From positions 1 to 29,629 of the forward strand of contig CAADUC010000114.1 in assembly GCA_900752115.1 (NCBI GenBank): a stretch of DNA of 29,629 nt, given 5' to 3'. Position numbers and translations under genes: made by a program. This DNA comes from Clostridia bacterium. GTDB taxonomy: Bacteria; Bacillota; Clostridia; Oscillospirales; Acutalibacteraceae. The notes beneath the pieces were generated by a model. The model saw nothing but the letters and a program-made list of their open reading frames with translations. It was not told the DNA's origin and searched no databases. Positions within the stretch are counted from its first letter, which is position 1; each line of letters begins with the position of its first letter. Below, in pieces: positions 23,111 to 29,629 of the stretch.

Positions 23111-23689
23111 ATGGATTCTTCAGCAGATGCTATTCGAAGCTGGGCCGAAGAGCTCGGCGCCTTTGAACCGCAGGCCTGGGACAGGATGCCCGAAATCTAC
23201 CTGTACATGGATCAGGTCCTCAGTTATATGGATAAACAGCTTTCTCTCTTTGATCGCAGCGGGGAAGGAATGCTGACTTCCAGCATGATCAACAACTATG
23301 TAAAGGCCGGCGTTCTGCCCCGGCCTGATCGAAAAAAATATGCGCGTGAGCACCTGGCGATTCTCACGATGATCTGCATGCTCAAATCCTCCCTCTCGAT
23401 CCCTGATATTTCCCTTTTGGTCAGCCTCCTTCTGGAAACCTGCGGAGGAAAAACCGAGGAGGGAAAGCAGGGCGGAGAAAAGGAAATGTACAGCAGATTC
23501 TGCGATGCGCAAAAGCTGGCGATGGAGGAAGTCTGTGACCGGCTGCAGGAACGGATCCCCGGAGGACGCGAGGAACTCCTTCGCCTTGCAGGAGAGCTTT
23601 CCATTGAAGCCGCGATGCGGCGCGCAGCGGCCGAGCGAATCCTCGGCGAGCTGTCCCGGGAATCTTCCGCGGAAAAACAGGAAGAATAA
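23111..23689 (+). CDS. DUF1836 domain protein (MerR-like HTH)
   Basis: A 192-aa protein with the DUF1836 region at about 25-140: MDQVLSYMDKQLSLF, then MLTSSMINNYVKAGVLPRPDRKKYAREHLAILTMICMLKSSLSIPDISLLV. The SSMINNYVKAGVLPRP part resembles the helix-turn-helix of MerR-like regulators, so DNA binding is plausible but unproven. The C-terminal part is charged and helical. The frame is open further upstream through the araC 3' end, but ATG at 23111 has GGAG 9 bases upstream. It probably shares the araC transcript and converges on the germination genes. Confidence 0.88.
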   Translation: MDSSADAIRSWAEELGAFEPQAWDRMPEIYLYMDQVLSYMDKQLSLFDRSGEGMLTSSMINNYVKAGVLPRPDRKKYAREHLAILTMICMLKSSLSIPDISLLVSLLLETCGGKTEEGKQGGEKEMYSRFCDAQKLAMEEVCDRLQERIPGGREELLRLAGELSIEAAMRRAAAERILGELSRESSAEKQEE

Positions 23690-23715
23690 CGCCGCTCAAT
23701 TTCTGCGCTCCGCGG

Positions 23716-25926
23716 CTATTCCAGCGGAGGGGTATCCTCTTGTCCCACACGGGCAACATCCACGGACACCTGGATCGCAAAAGACGACACGGCGGCAAGT
23801 TCCTGCCACTCTTCAGCATGCTCCGCCCAGAAAGCAGGTTCCGCCTGATGCAGGCGGCGGCAAAAACGAAAAATATCAGCCCGATATTCCACGAGGCACA
23901 GATCGAGAGCGGTCTGCGCCTCTTTTTTGATCTGATCGGCGAGAGCCTTTTCAAAGGAAGCATATGCCTCCTCTCCGTATTGAGCCGTCAGACTGGTATC
24001 CAGCGAACCGATATCCGCACTGCAGGAAATCGAAACGGAAAAACGAGGCTGTCCCTGATCCACTGACGGGACAATATCCGCCGTGAGATCATGCAAATCC
24101 ACCGTAAGCAAAGCTCCGTCAGAAAGCCTTACCGTTTCAAGGCCACGTTCGAACCGGTCAAGCAGATACAGAGCGCCGCGCGTTGCCTCGCCGTCAAGGA
24201 TTCCCTGAAGTTTTCCATCTCGATCCAGAACCGCTGTTCCCGCTGCCTCCACGCCGCTCTCCACAGCGCGCATCACAGGCAGGTAAGGACAGCTCCCTTC
24301 CTCGGAGGCCAGATTCACAAAATCCGTCATGCTGATGCGCGCGATTCTGCCGTTCATATTTTCCGTCTCCAGGATCTCTCCGAGTACCTTGGAAGAAAGC
24401 GTCTTCTCTTCACGCTTGGCCGTAAGAATTTCTGCGGCGTCTCTCTCCGCCATCATAATCTGTGCGTTTGGTCTTGTCTCCGCATTGCGGATAAAGAAAT
24501 CCAAAGACTCCGCAATCCCATGTTCCGCGCTGGATCGTCCAAAAACGACGACGAGCGCATGACTGTACAGCGGATCCTGACCGGTCTGCTGCGTCAGCGA
24601 TCCGAGTGCTTCCAGTATAGACGGCCCCTGTGCCGTATAAACGGACACTTCTCTCGTTTCCCCCTCCGTTATCTTTGTGGACTGCACGGTCAAAACATAT
24701 TCTTCGCCGTCTCTGTCAATTCCAATTCCTTCAATTAACAGGCGGCGATTCAGCCGTATCTGCTGTTGACAGCCTGTAAGCGTAAACAGAACGCCGCACA
24801 CCAGAAGCAGCGCCGCTGCACGTTTTCCCCTCTTCCCCTTTCCCCCATTTTTCGTTCGGCTGCGCACCGCATGAAAAAGAAGCAGGAGAGACGGAACAAC
24901 GAATGCGCAAATCAGCGTAAAAGGGAAAAAGAACCATGCACTGTAAAAAAGCTGCTGAAGCCCGCGTAAAGAGCAAATGGAAACAGACAGTCCCGCAATC
25001 AGCAAAGCGCCGACCGGAGCGGCCCACTTTCCGGCGCGGGGAGCTGCACACTCCACGCACAGACGAAGCTGAAACAGATCGACAGACAATTTGACAAGCA
25101 GACTGAACAGCCAGATTCCGATCAGCACAGCATCCATCCCCTGAATCACTCCGGCCTCCGCAAAGGACGAGGCCGCATAAACAGGAAAAAGCTGCCGTCC
25201 CAGATAACTTCCCATGGCTCCTGTCATAACGGCAAGAAGCCCTGCCGTAAGGGCATAAACCGCTGTGTTCCAAATAACAAAGCCTCTTCCGAGGTTCCCA
25301 CGCATCCGGGCGGAGAGAAATCCCAGTGCCGTAATTCCATCGCTGCGCGCAAGGAGAAGAAGCGTACCGGATACGGCCTGCTTCCCTCCATCCTCAAAGA
25401 ACGGCGTAAAGTGAAGGGGATCGAATTTGACGCTGAGGAACAGGAGAATCAGAATCAGTCCGCCTGCCGCAAAACCGGAGACAAGCGCTGCGGTACGCCC
25501 GATGGTTTCAATTCCTTTCCACGCCGCATAAGATGCGGCCAGAGCCGTTACAATCGCAAGAAGCGGGAGCGAAGCATGCGGTTCCATCACATTCGCCATG
25601 AAAAGCTGCAGAAGAGACAGACAGAAGCCGCCGAAGCAGATAAAATATACCGCATAGACCGGAACCAGAATCAGCCCGGCTTTTCCCAACAGCGAACGCG
25701 CCGCCTGCAGAAGATTCTGTTCCGGCCTCACCCGATGAAGAAACCACAGAGGAAGCACCAGAATAAAATTCATCAAATAAGCTGCCAGACAGGATGGAAG
25801 AAATTCCTGCAGCGATTCTCCTCCTGTCAGGACTGTATTGGTAGACAGCAGAATCACGATGCGTGCGACAAACAGTGTCAGAAAAAGCTGTCCCGCTGTA
25901 ATAGTGTTTTTTCTCGCTTCTCTCAT
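23716..25926 (-). CDS. GerB-GerC fusion: spore germination permease plus Ger(x)C lipoprotein domain
   Basis: A 736-aa single chain. Residues 1-355 are a GerAB-type APC-superfamily permease with about ten membrane helices (AGQLFLTLFVARIVIL; WKGIETIGRTAALVSGF; LARSDGITALGFLSARMRG), the germinant-binding subunit of Ger receptors. A basic linker (RTKNGGKGKRGKR, 357-369) leads into a hydrophobic stretch ending in a lipobox LTGC with Cys386, then a complete GerAC-type domain (387-736: NRRLLIEGIGIDRDGEEYVLTVQ; SHALVVVFGRSSAEHGIAESLDFFIRN; TGTAVLDRDGKLQGILDGEATRGALYLL). These are normally two genes. ATG at 25926 follows GGAAAGG by 9 bases; the frame runs 88 codons further into gerA but without a sensible start. 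It lies 23 bases after gerA. No in-frame stop or start separates the halves. Confidence 0.9.
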   Translation of the reverse strand: MREARKNTITAGQLFLTLFVARIVILLSTNTVLTGGESLQEFLPSCLAAYLMNFILVLPLWFLHRVRPEQNLLQAARSLLGKAGLILVPVYAVYFICFGGFCLSLLQLFMANVMEPHASLPLLAIVTALAASYAAWKGIETIGRTAALVSGFAAGGLILILLFLSVKFDPLHFTPFFEDGGKQAVSGTLLLLARSDGITALGFLSARMRGNLGRGFVIWNTAVYALTAGLLAVMTGAMGSYLGRQLFPVYAASSFAEAGVIQGMDAVLIGIWLFSLLVKLSVDLFQLRLCVECAAPRAGKWAAPVGALLIAGLSVSICSLRGLQQLFYSAWFFFPFTLICAFVVPSLLLLFHAVRSRTKNGGKGKRGKRAAALLLVCGVLFTLTGCQQQIRLNRRLLIEGIGIDRDGEEYVLTVQSTKITEGETREVSVYTAQGPSILEALGSLTQQTGQDPLYSHALVVVFGRSSAEHGIAESLDFFIRNAETRPNAQIMMAERDAAEILTAKREEKTLSSKVLGEILETENMNGRIARISMTDFVNLASEEGSCPYLPVMRAVESGVEAAGTAVLDRDGKLQGILDGEATRGALYLLDRFERGLETVRLSDGALLTVDLHDLTADIVPSVDQGQPRFSVSISCSADIGSLDTSLTAQYGEEAYASFEKALADQIKKEAQTALDLCLVEYRADIFRFCRRLHQAEPAFWAEHAEEWQELAAVSSFAIQVSVDVARVGQEDTPPLE

Positions 25927-25949
25927 TTCGTCCGACCTTTCCGATGCGG

Positions 25950-27401
25950 TTACGGGTCCAGGGTGGAACCCGGAAGATCCTGAATTTTTTCCACCCGCTT
26001 GCCTAATTTCGGCCAACCGAAGCGCAGAACGGCATCCCTCATGGAAGAAAGGCTGAACGGAGACAACGGCGAGCCAAACGGAATGCCGAACGACGACTCG
26101 GAACAAAGATTCGCTGTCATCAGGAACATCGCTGTCATCAGTCCCCAAAAACCAATTGTTCCTCCAATCAAAATAAACACAAGACGGCATAGTGCAACCG
26201 GTTCGTAGAGGGATGGAACAAGGTAAGAAGAAATGGCCGTCACAGCGATTACCATTAAGGTTGGCGCGCCGATGAGGCCGGAGTTTACCGCAGTGTCGCC
26301 GATGACAAGAGCGCCGACAATACTGACCGCGTGCCCGAGGCTTTTGGGCGCGCGCAGTCCGGCTTCCCTCATGATCTCATAAATGATATGGATCACGATA
26401 GCCTCCACCATAACGGAAAAAGGAGTATTCAGTTCAGACTGCGCAATTTTGAGCAGAAGCGGCTCCGGAATCATTTCCGGGTGAAAGGTGGAAGCCGCTA
26501 CGTAAAAACCGGGCAGATACATAGCCAGAAAGAAGGCCAGAAGCTTGAGGACACGCGTAAAAGCCGCATAAAACGGACGGTTCGCATAATCGTCGAGGCT
26601 TTGAAAATTCTCAAGGAAAAGATGAGGCAGCACAATCACATTCGGCGTTCCGTCGATTAGGATTGCCACTCTGCCCTCCTCAATTTTTCCGCACACCGTG
26701 TCGGGACGCTCCGAGAGACCAACGGTGCTGAACAGAGAAAGCGAACCTTTCCCCCGCAGAAAGGGAGAGACATATCCGGCTGCCAGAACAGCGTCAAGCT
26801 GAGCCTCCTTCAGCTGCCGCCGCACTGCGCGCAGCAGCTCCGGAGAAACGCGATCGCGCAGGTAACAAAGGCAGAGCATCGTGCCGCTCTCCTTCCCTGC
26901 CGTAAACTGTTCAAATTTCAGCTTCGTTGTCTTCATGCGGCGCCGCAGCATGGTCATATTGATTTGCAGCGGTTCGACAAATCCTTCCCGTGAACCGCGC
27001 TGCATACTTTCATTCTGCGGATCTCCGATGCTGCGGAAAGAAAATCCCTGAATACCGATCGCCAGTACCTCGGAACAACCATCCAGAAGGAGCAGTGCAA
27101 AGCCGCTCATCAGCAGGCTCAGAGCCTGCCTGTAGTCCGCAGGCTCCTTCTGATCCACGGCGGAAAGCACGCAGTTTTTGAGATAATCAAATTTCTCCTG
27201 AGGGCTCCCCTTCGGATATTCCGCATTCATCAGCGGTGTGAGAATGCTCTGTGCGGCAATCTGTTTGTTGACCATTCCTTCCATACTCAGAAACGCCGCA
27301 TCTATGCCGTCAATCCGCAGGCGGCGTACGATAAAATCTATGCTTCCGTCGAAATCCGACTGGAAACGCTCCAGGTTTTCCTTGAGCGATACGGCAAACA
27401 T
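25950..27401 (-). CDS. gerAA: GerA family spore germination protein (GerAA-type)
   Basis: A 483-aa A-subunit of a nutrient germinant receptor in the spore inner membrane. The N-terminal hydrophilic domain (1-275) contains IDFIVRRLRIDGIDAAFLSMEGMVNK, the SFRSIGDPQNESMQRGSREGFVEPLQIN motif and RVAILIDGTPNVIVLPHLFLENFQSLDDY. It is followed by about five membrane segments (LLAFFLAMYLPGFYVA, HAVSIVGALVIGDTAV, LVFILIGGTIGFWGLMTAMFLM). Length and order are normal. The nearest ribosome site AGGAG is 11 bases from ATG, rather far; no better start exists. It is first of two genes, followed by the GerB-GerC fusion. No clear sigma-G promoter was found in the upstream 180 bases. Confidence 0.94.
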   Translation of the reverse strand: MFAVSLKENLERFQSDFDGSIDFIVRRLRIDGIDAAFLSMEGMVNKQIAAQSILTPLMNAEYPKGSPQEKFDYLKNCVLSAVDQKEPADYRQALSLLMSGFALLLLDGCSEVLAIGIQGFSFRSIGDPQNESMQRGSREGFVEPLQINMTMLRRRMKTTKLKFEQFTAGKESGTMLCLCYLRDRVSPELLRAVRRQLKEAQLDAVLAAGYVSPFLRGKGSLSLFSTVGLSERPDTVCGKIEEGRVAILIDGTPNVIVLPHLFLENFQSLDDYANRPFYAAFTRVLKLLAFFLAMYLPGFYVAASTFHPEMIPEPLLLKIAQSELNTPFSVMVEAIVIHIIYEIMREAGLRAPKSLGHAVSIVGALVIGDTAVNSGLIGAPTLMVIAVTAISSYLVPSLYEPVALCRLVFILIGGTIGFWGLMTAMFLMTANLCSESSFGIPFGSPLSPFSLSSMRDAVLRFGWPKLGKRVEKIQDLPGSTLDP

Positions 27402-27580
27402 CTCCCATGCTTCTCCTTTCCTCCGCTGGCAGCGGATCTTTGTCTACTGTTTGCCGTATTCCCTGCATTTATGCGGAATAATCGCATTTTTGCTGGGGAT
27501 AGTATCCACAGCGAACAGGACGCCTCAAAAGCATCAGGCTATCCTGTGTCTCAGGAATCCTATCGGAAGGAGAGTCAGCT

Positions 27581-28264
27581 ATGACCATATCGCTCATTCG
27601 TACACTGCTGCTTTACGCCGTGATTCTCGGAGCAGTGCGTCTCATGGGCAAACGGCAAATCAGTGACTTACAGACAAGTGAGCTTGTCGTCACGCTGCTC
27701 ATCTCCGACATCGCCGCCATTCCCATGCAGGATACCGGTCAGCCGCTGCTGAGCGGTCTTCTCCCCATCGCCATTCTGATTTTCTGTGAAATTGTCACTT
27801 CCGTGATTATGCTGAAAAGCAGCCGTGCGCGCCGTCTTATCTGCGGACGTCCCATTGTGGTGATCAATGACGGTAAAATCGTGCAAAGCGAGCTGCGCCG
27901 TCTTCGTATGACAACGGAAGATCTCTGCGAGGAACTCCGTCAAAAGGATGTTTTCTGTCTTGAGGACGTTTCCTATGCCATTGTGGAAACCAACGGACGG
28001 ATGAGCGTCATAAAACGTCCGGAAAAGGATCCCCCTACCGCCGAGCTGTGCGGCCTGCTGCCGCCGGACAACGGGATTGAAGCTGTCGTCGTGAGCGACG
28101 GCAGTGTTTCGGATTTTTCTCTGCGTCTGATTCGAAAGAGCAGAGGCTGGCTGGACGGAATTCTTCGGGGAAAAAATGTCTCCGTCCAGGAGATCTTTCT
28201 GATGACGGCGAATACGGCCGGACAATACCGTATTATCAAAAAGGAAGGGAGGCAGGACGAGTGA
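27581..28264 (+). CDS. YetF family membrane protein (DUF421)
   Basis: A 227-aa protein of the DUF421/YetF family. N-terminal membrane helices (ISLIRTLLLYAVILGAVRLMGKRQISDLQ; TSELVVTLLISDIAAIPM; LLSGLLPIAILIFCEIVTSVIML) precede the cytoplasmic part with the family core GRPIVVINDGKIVQSELRRLRMTTEDLCEELRQKDVF and LEDVSYAIVETNGRMSV. The tail includes a second small beta domain. B. subtilis members (YetF, YdfR, YkjA family) are linked to spore membranes. GGAG lies 8 bases before ATG. It is divergent from gerA with 179 bases between, and overlaps the next gene by 4 bases. Confidence 0.92.
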   Translation: MTISLIRTLLLYAVILGAVRLMGKRQISDLQTSELVVTLLISDIAAIPMQDTGQPLLSGLLPIAILIFCEIVTSVIMLKSSRARRLICGRPIVVINDGKIVQSELRRLRMTTEDLCEELRQKDVFCLEDVSYAIVETNGRMSVIKRPEKDPPTAELCGLLPPDNGIEAVVVSDGSVSDFSLRLIRKSRGWLDGILRGKNVSVQEIFLMTANTAGQYRIIKKEGRQDE

Positions 28265-28641
28265 AACGATTATGGGCAGCATTTCTCCTTTTTCTCTGCG
28301 CCGCCGCCCTCTGCTTCTGGCAAGGGTATCACACCAACAGGACGACGCTGACGCTTCATCGCGAGCTTTCCGCAGCCTCCTCCTTCTGCCGGGAAGGGAA
28401 CGAAGAGGAAACCGCAGCGCATGCGCAGGCAGCCCTGCAGGCATGGGAAGAATCACGCGGACTTCTCTGCGTCTATACGGTGCACACACGCGTAGAAGAG
28501 CTGGGACGCACACTCAGCAGTCTGCCTCCCCTCGCGCAATACGGCAGTTTGGATCAATTCGCCTCCGAATGTGAAAAGGCACTTGTTCAGGTGGAGGCGC
28601 TCCGTCAGATCGATGCACCGACACTGGAAAACATCCTCTGA
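28261..28641 (+). CDS. DUF4363 family protein
   Basis: A 126-aa protein with one N-terminal membrane anchor or signal (RLWAAFLLFLCAAALCFWQGY) and a helical outer part rich in Glu, Gln and Leu. The GTG start overlaps the YetF stop (GTGA), with GGGAGG 8 bases upstream, showing tight coupling. In many Clostridia DUF4363 genes follow DUF421 genes, often near spoVA or germination genes, which supports the call. Function unknown; inferred to work with YetF in the spore membrane. Confidence 0.82.
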   Translation: MKRLWAAFLLFLCAAALCFWQGYHTNRTTLTLHRELSAASSFCREGNEEETAAHAQAALQAWEESRGLLCVYTVHTRVEELGRTLSSLPPLAQYGSLDQFASECEKALVQVEALRQIDAPTLENIL

Positions 28642-28677
28642 ATCTGTCAAAAAACTGTTGTTTTCCGCAAAAGAAAA

Positions 28678-28706
28678 TTGCAAAACAGCTGCTCTCGTGC
28701 TAAAAT
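28678..28706 (+). promoter_or_regulatory. Sigma-A promoter of nrdR
   Basis: -35 TTGCAA (28678-28683), 17 bases, -10 TAAAAT (28701-28706). The leader is about 80 bases. Confidence 0.72.
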
Positions 28707-28724
28707 GAAATCAGAAAAAGAGCC

Positions 28725-28740
28725 GGCAGCGTACGCTGCC
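28725..28740 (+). other. Perfect 16-base palindrome in the nrdR leader
   Basis: GGCAGCGTACGCTGCC lies about 12 bases after the predicted start. It could be a DNA-protein site or a 5' hairpin. It does not look like the AT-rich NrdR box. Confidence 0.6.
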
Positions 28741-28793
28741 ATTTCCTGTGATCCCAACGGACGCCGGAAACAGCGACAGAGAGGAGAGCTCCC

Positions 28794-29264
28794 ATGAAAT
28801 GCCCTTATTGCAGCTATAAGGAAAGCAAAGTTGTCGACTCGCGCCCTACAGACGAGGGCGAGCGGATTCGCCGCCGCCGTGAATGTCTGAAATGCGGCAA
28901 GCGGTTCACTACTTACGAAGTGGTGGAAACCGTTCCGGTCGTCGTCATAAAAAAAGATCGTTCACGCGAAACCTTTGATCGCAACAAACTGCTCAACGGT
29001 CTTCTTCGCGCCTGTGAAAAGCGTCCCGTCTCTCTCGACACGCTTGAAAAGGTAGTCGATGAGATTCAGAATACGCTGCAGAACTCTCTGGAGAGCGAAG
29101 TGCCCTCCAGCCGGATCGGGAAGTACGCCATGGATCGTCTCAAGGACATCGATGAAGTCGCTTATGTGCGTTTCGCTTCGGTCTACCGTCAGTTCAAAGA
29201 CGTCCACAGTTTTATGGAAGAGCTCAGCCAGCTCATCAAAACCAAGGACGAAACCAAGATCTGA
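28794..29264 (+). CDS. nrdR: Transcriptional repressor NrdR
   Basis: A 156-aa repressor of ribonucleotide reductase genes. The N-terminal zinc ribbon has Cys3/Cys6 (MKCPYCSY) and Cys31/Cys34 (CLKCGKRF) with the basic stretch RIRRRRE; the ATP-cone domain follows (about 49-139, [23 protein letters not shown] to [13 protein letters not shown]) and senses dATP/ATP. Length and motifs are canonical. GGAG lies 7 bases before ATG. No nrd genes are in the window. The next gene begins 31 bases on and may share the transcript. Confidence 0.97.
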   Translation: MKCPYCSYKESKVVDSRPTDEGERIRRRRECLKCGKRFTTYEVVETVPVVVIKKDRSRETFDRNKLLNGLLRACEKRPVSLDTLEKVVDEIQNTLQNSLESEVPSSRIGKYAMDRLKDIDEVAYVRFASVYRQFKDVHSFMEELSQLIKTKDETKI

Positions 29265-29295
29265 CCCGGTTTGTTTTTCGATGGGAGGCGTCCGC

Positions 29296-29629
29296 ATGCA
29301 CCCCATATTGCTCATTCTCTTTCTTTTGGAAAGTATTATTTTTGCCGTTACGGGATATCTCGTAGGCCGAAAACATACGTCCTTTCCTGATTTTCGCACC
29401 GGACTGCACATGAAAGACGCGATGAAGAGCCGGGAAGCGTGGGAAAGCGCCAACCGTTTGTGCGGTCTTCTTTGTGTTGTCGGCGCCGCTGTGCTCCTCT
29501 CAACGGGGCTGCTGCTCTATTTTCTCAAATGCGGAACGGGAACAGCTGTCCTCTCTCTTCTGGGGCTTTCCGCTGTCTGTATTCCAATTCCTGTTCTTTG
29601 CCCTTTGGCCTATGCAAAAAGAAAATTTC
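29296..29629 (+). CDS. SdpI-family membrane protein, 3' end outside the window
   Basis: The partial frame encodes 111 residues and stays open to the last base. GGAGG lies 7 bases before ATG. There is one N-terminal membrane segment (LLILFLLESIIFAVTGYLVG), then the family motif FRTGLHMKDAMKSREAWESAN, as in the SdpI/YhfL group, and two more hydrophobic segments (LCGLLCVVGAAVLL; AVLSLLGLSAVCIPIPVL). B. subtilis SdpI gives immunity to the SdpC toxin, but most family members are uncharacterised, and no toxin gene is seen here. Confidence 0.8.
   Translation, partial: MHPILLILFLLESIIFAVTGYLVGRKHTSFPDFRTGLHMKDAMKSREAWESANRLCGLLCVVGAAVLLSTGLLLYFLKCGTGTAVLSLLGLSAVCIPIPVLCPLAYAKRKF

Noticed and set aside
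25927..26190. Upstream extension of the GerB-GerC frame into gerA
   Set aside because: It would overlap the gerA coding region by about 240 bases in another frame; the ATG at 25926 has a ribosome site and gives a normal GerB start.
27402..27580. Sigma-F/sigma-G promoter between gerA and yetF
   Set aside because: Partial matches such as GCATA exist, but none has a convincing -10 at the right spacing on either strand, so no promoter is listed.
1..29629. CRISPR array, insertion sequence, prophage or integron
   Set aside because: No regularly spaced repeats, transposase, integrase or phage structural genes were found on either strand.
29296..29629. Toxin-immunity (Sdp) system
   Set aside because: Only an SdpI-family protein is visible; no SdpC-like precursor or SdpAB genes are in the window, and most family members are unrelated to immunity.

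Overview
The window looks like chromosomal DNA of a Gram-positive, endospore-forming Clostridia member, probably an Oscillospirales/Ruminococcaceae-type gut anaerobe. The reasons are a moderately high GC content, strong AGGAGG-type ribosome sites, frequent TTG/GTG starts, spore germination receptor genes, a SigH-like sigma factor, Na+-pumping decarboxylase subunits and many Clostridia-typical families (DUF1858, DUF1836, DUF4363, YetF). I see no rRNA, tRNA, CRISPR array, insertion sequence or prophage. The genus is inference; no marker gene allows a firm placement.

Layout. (1) 196-4534, minus: a DUF1858 CxxC protein with its own promoter and terminator, then a tight operon trmK - Nif3-like - SAM methyltransferase - rqcH (tRNA modification and ribosome quality control). 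(2) 4728-5948, minus: a two-site zinc-ribbon protein and a SigH-like sigma factor, separated by 348 gene-free bases containing several hairpins. (3) 6211-7743, plus: comM-type AAA+ ATPase. (4) 7890-8210, minus: small XRE regulator. (5) 8544-11334, minus: a large secreted SH3b/Ig-like/GH24 lysozyme protein from a strong promoter; a run of eight G breaks its frame inside the GH24 C-terminal motif. (6) 11601-14293, minus: BlaI-type repressor and M56 (BlaR1-type) membrane protease, with two palindromic operators on a consensus promoter. (7) 14468-17080: divergent TetR repressor and CPC-type metal P-type ATPase sharing a symmetrical promoter/operator. (8) 17254-20145, minus: pcrA helicase and an MscL channel carrying a C-terminal zinc ribbon. 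(9) 20225-21975, minus: gamma and beta subunits of a sodium-translocating decarboxylase without the carboxyltransferase gene. (10) 22219-23689, plus: AraC regulator and DUF1836 protein. (11) 23716-27401, minus: spore germination receptor with GerA and a single-chain GerB-GerC fusion; divergently, 27581-28641, YetF (DUF421) and DUF4363 genes. (12) 28794-29264, plus: nrdR, followed by the start of an SdpI-family membrane protein running off the window.

The genes form small independent transcription units, many with readable sigma-A promoters (17-bp spacers) and intrinsic terminators, so much of the regulatory architecture can be read directly. The main points for follow-up are: the frameshifting homopolymer in the GH24 protein and its nested SH3b domain; the GerB-GerC fusion; the perfectly symmetrical tetR/ATPase promoter; the double BlaI-like operator ahead of an M56 protease with an unusual sensor-like ectodomain; and a set of hairpins at the 5' ends of otherwise unrelated transcripts.
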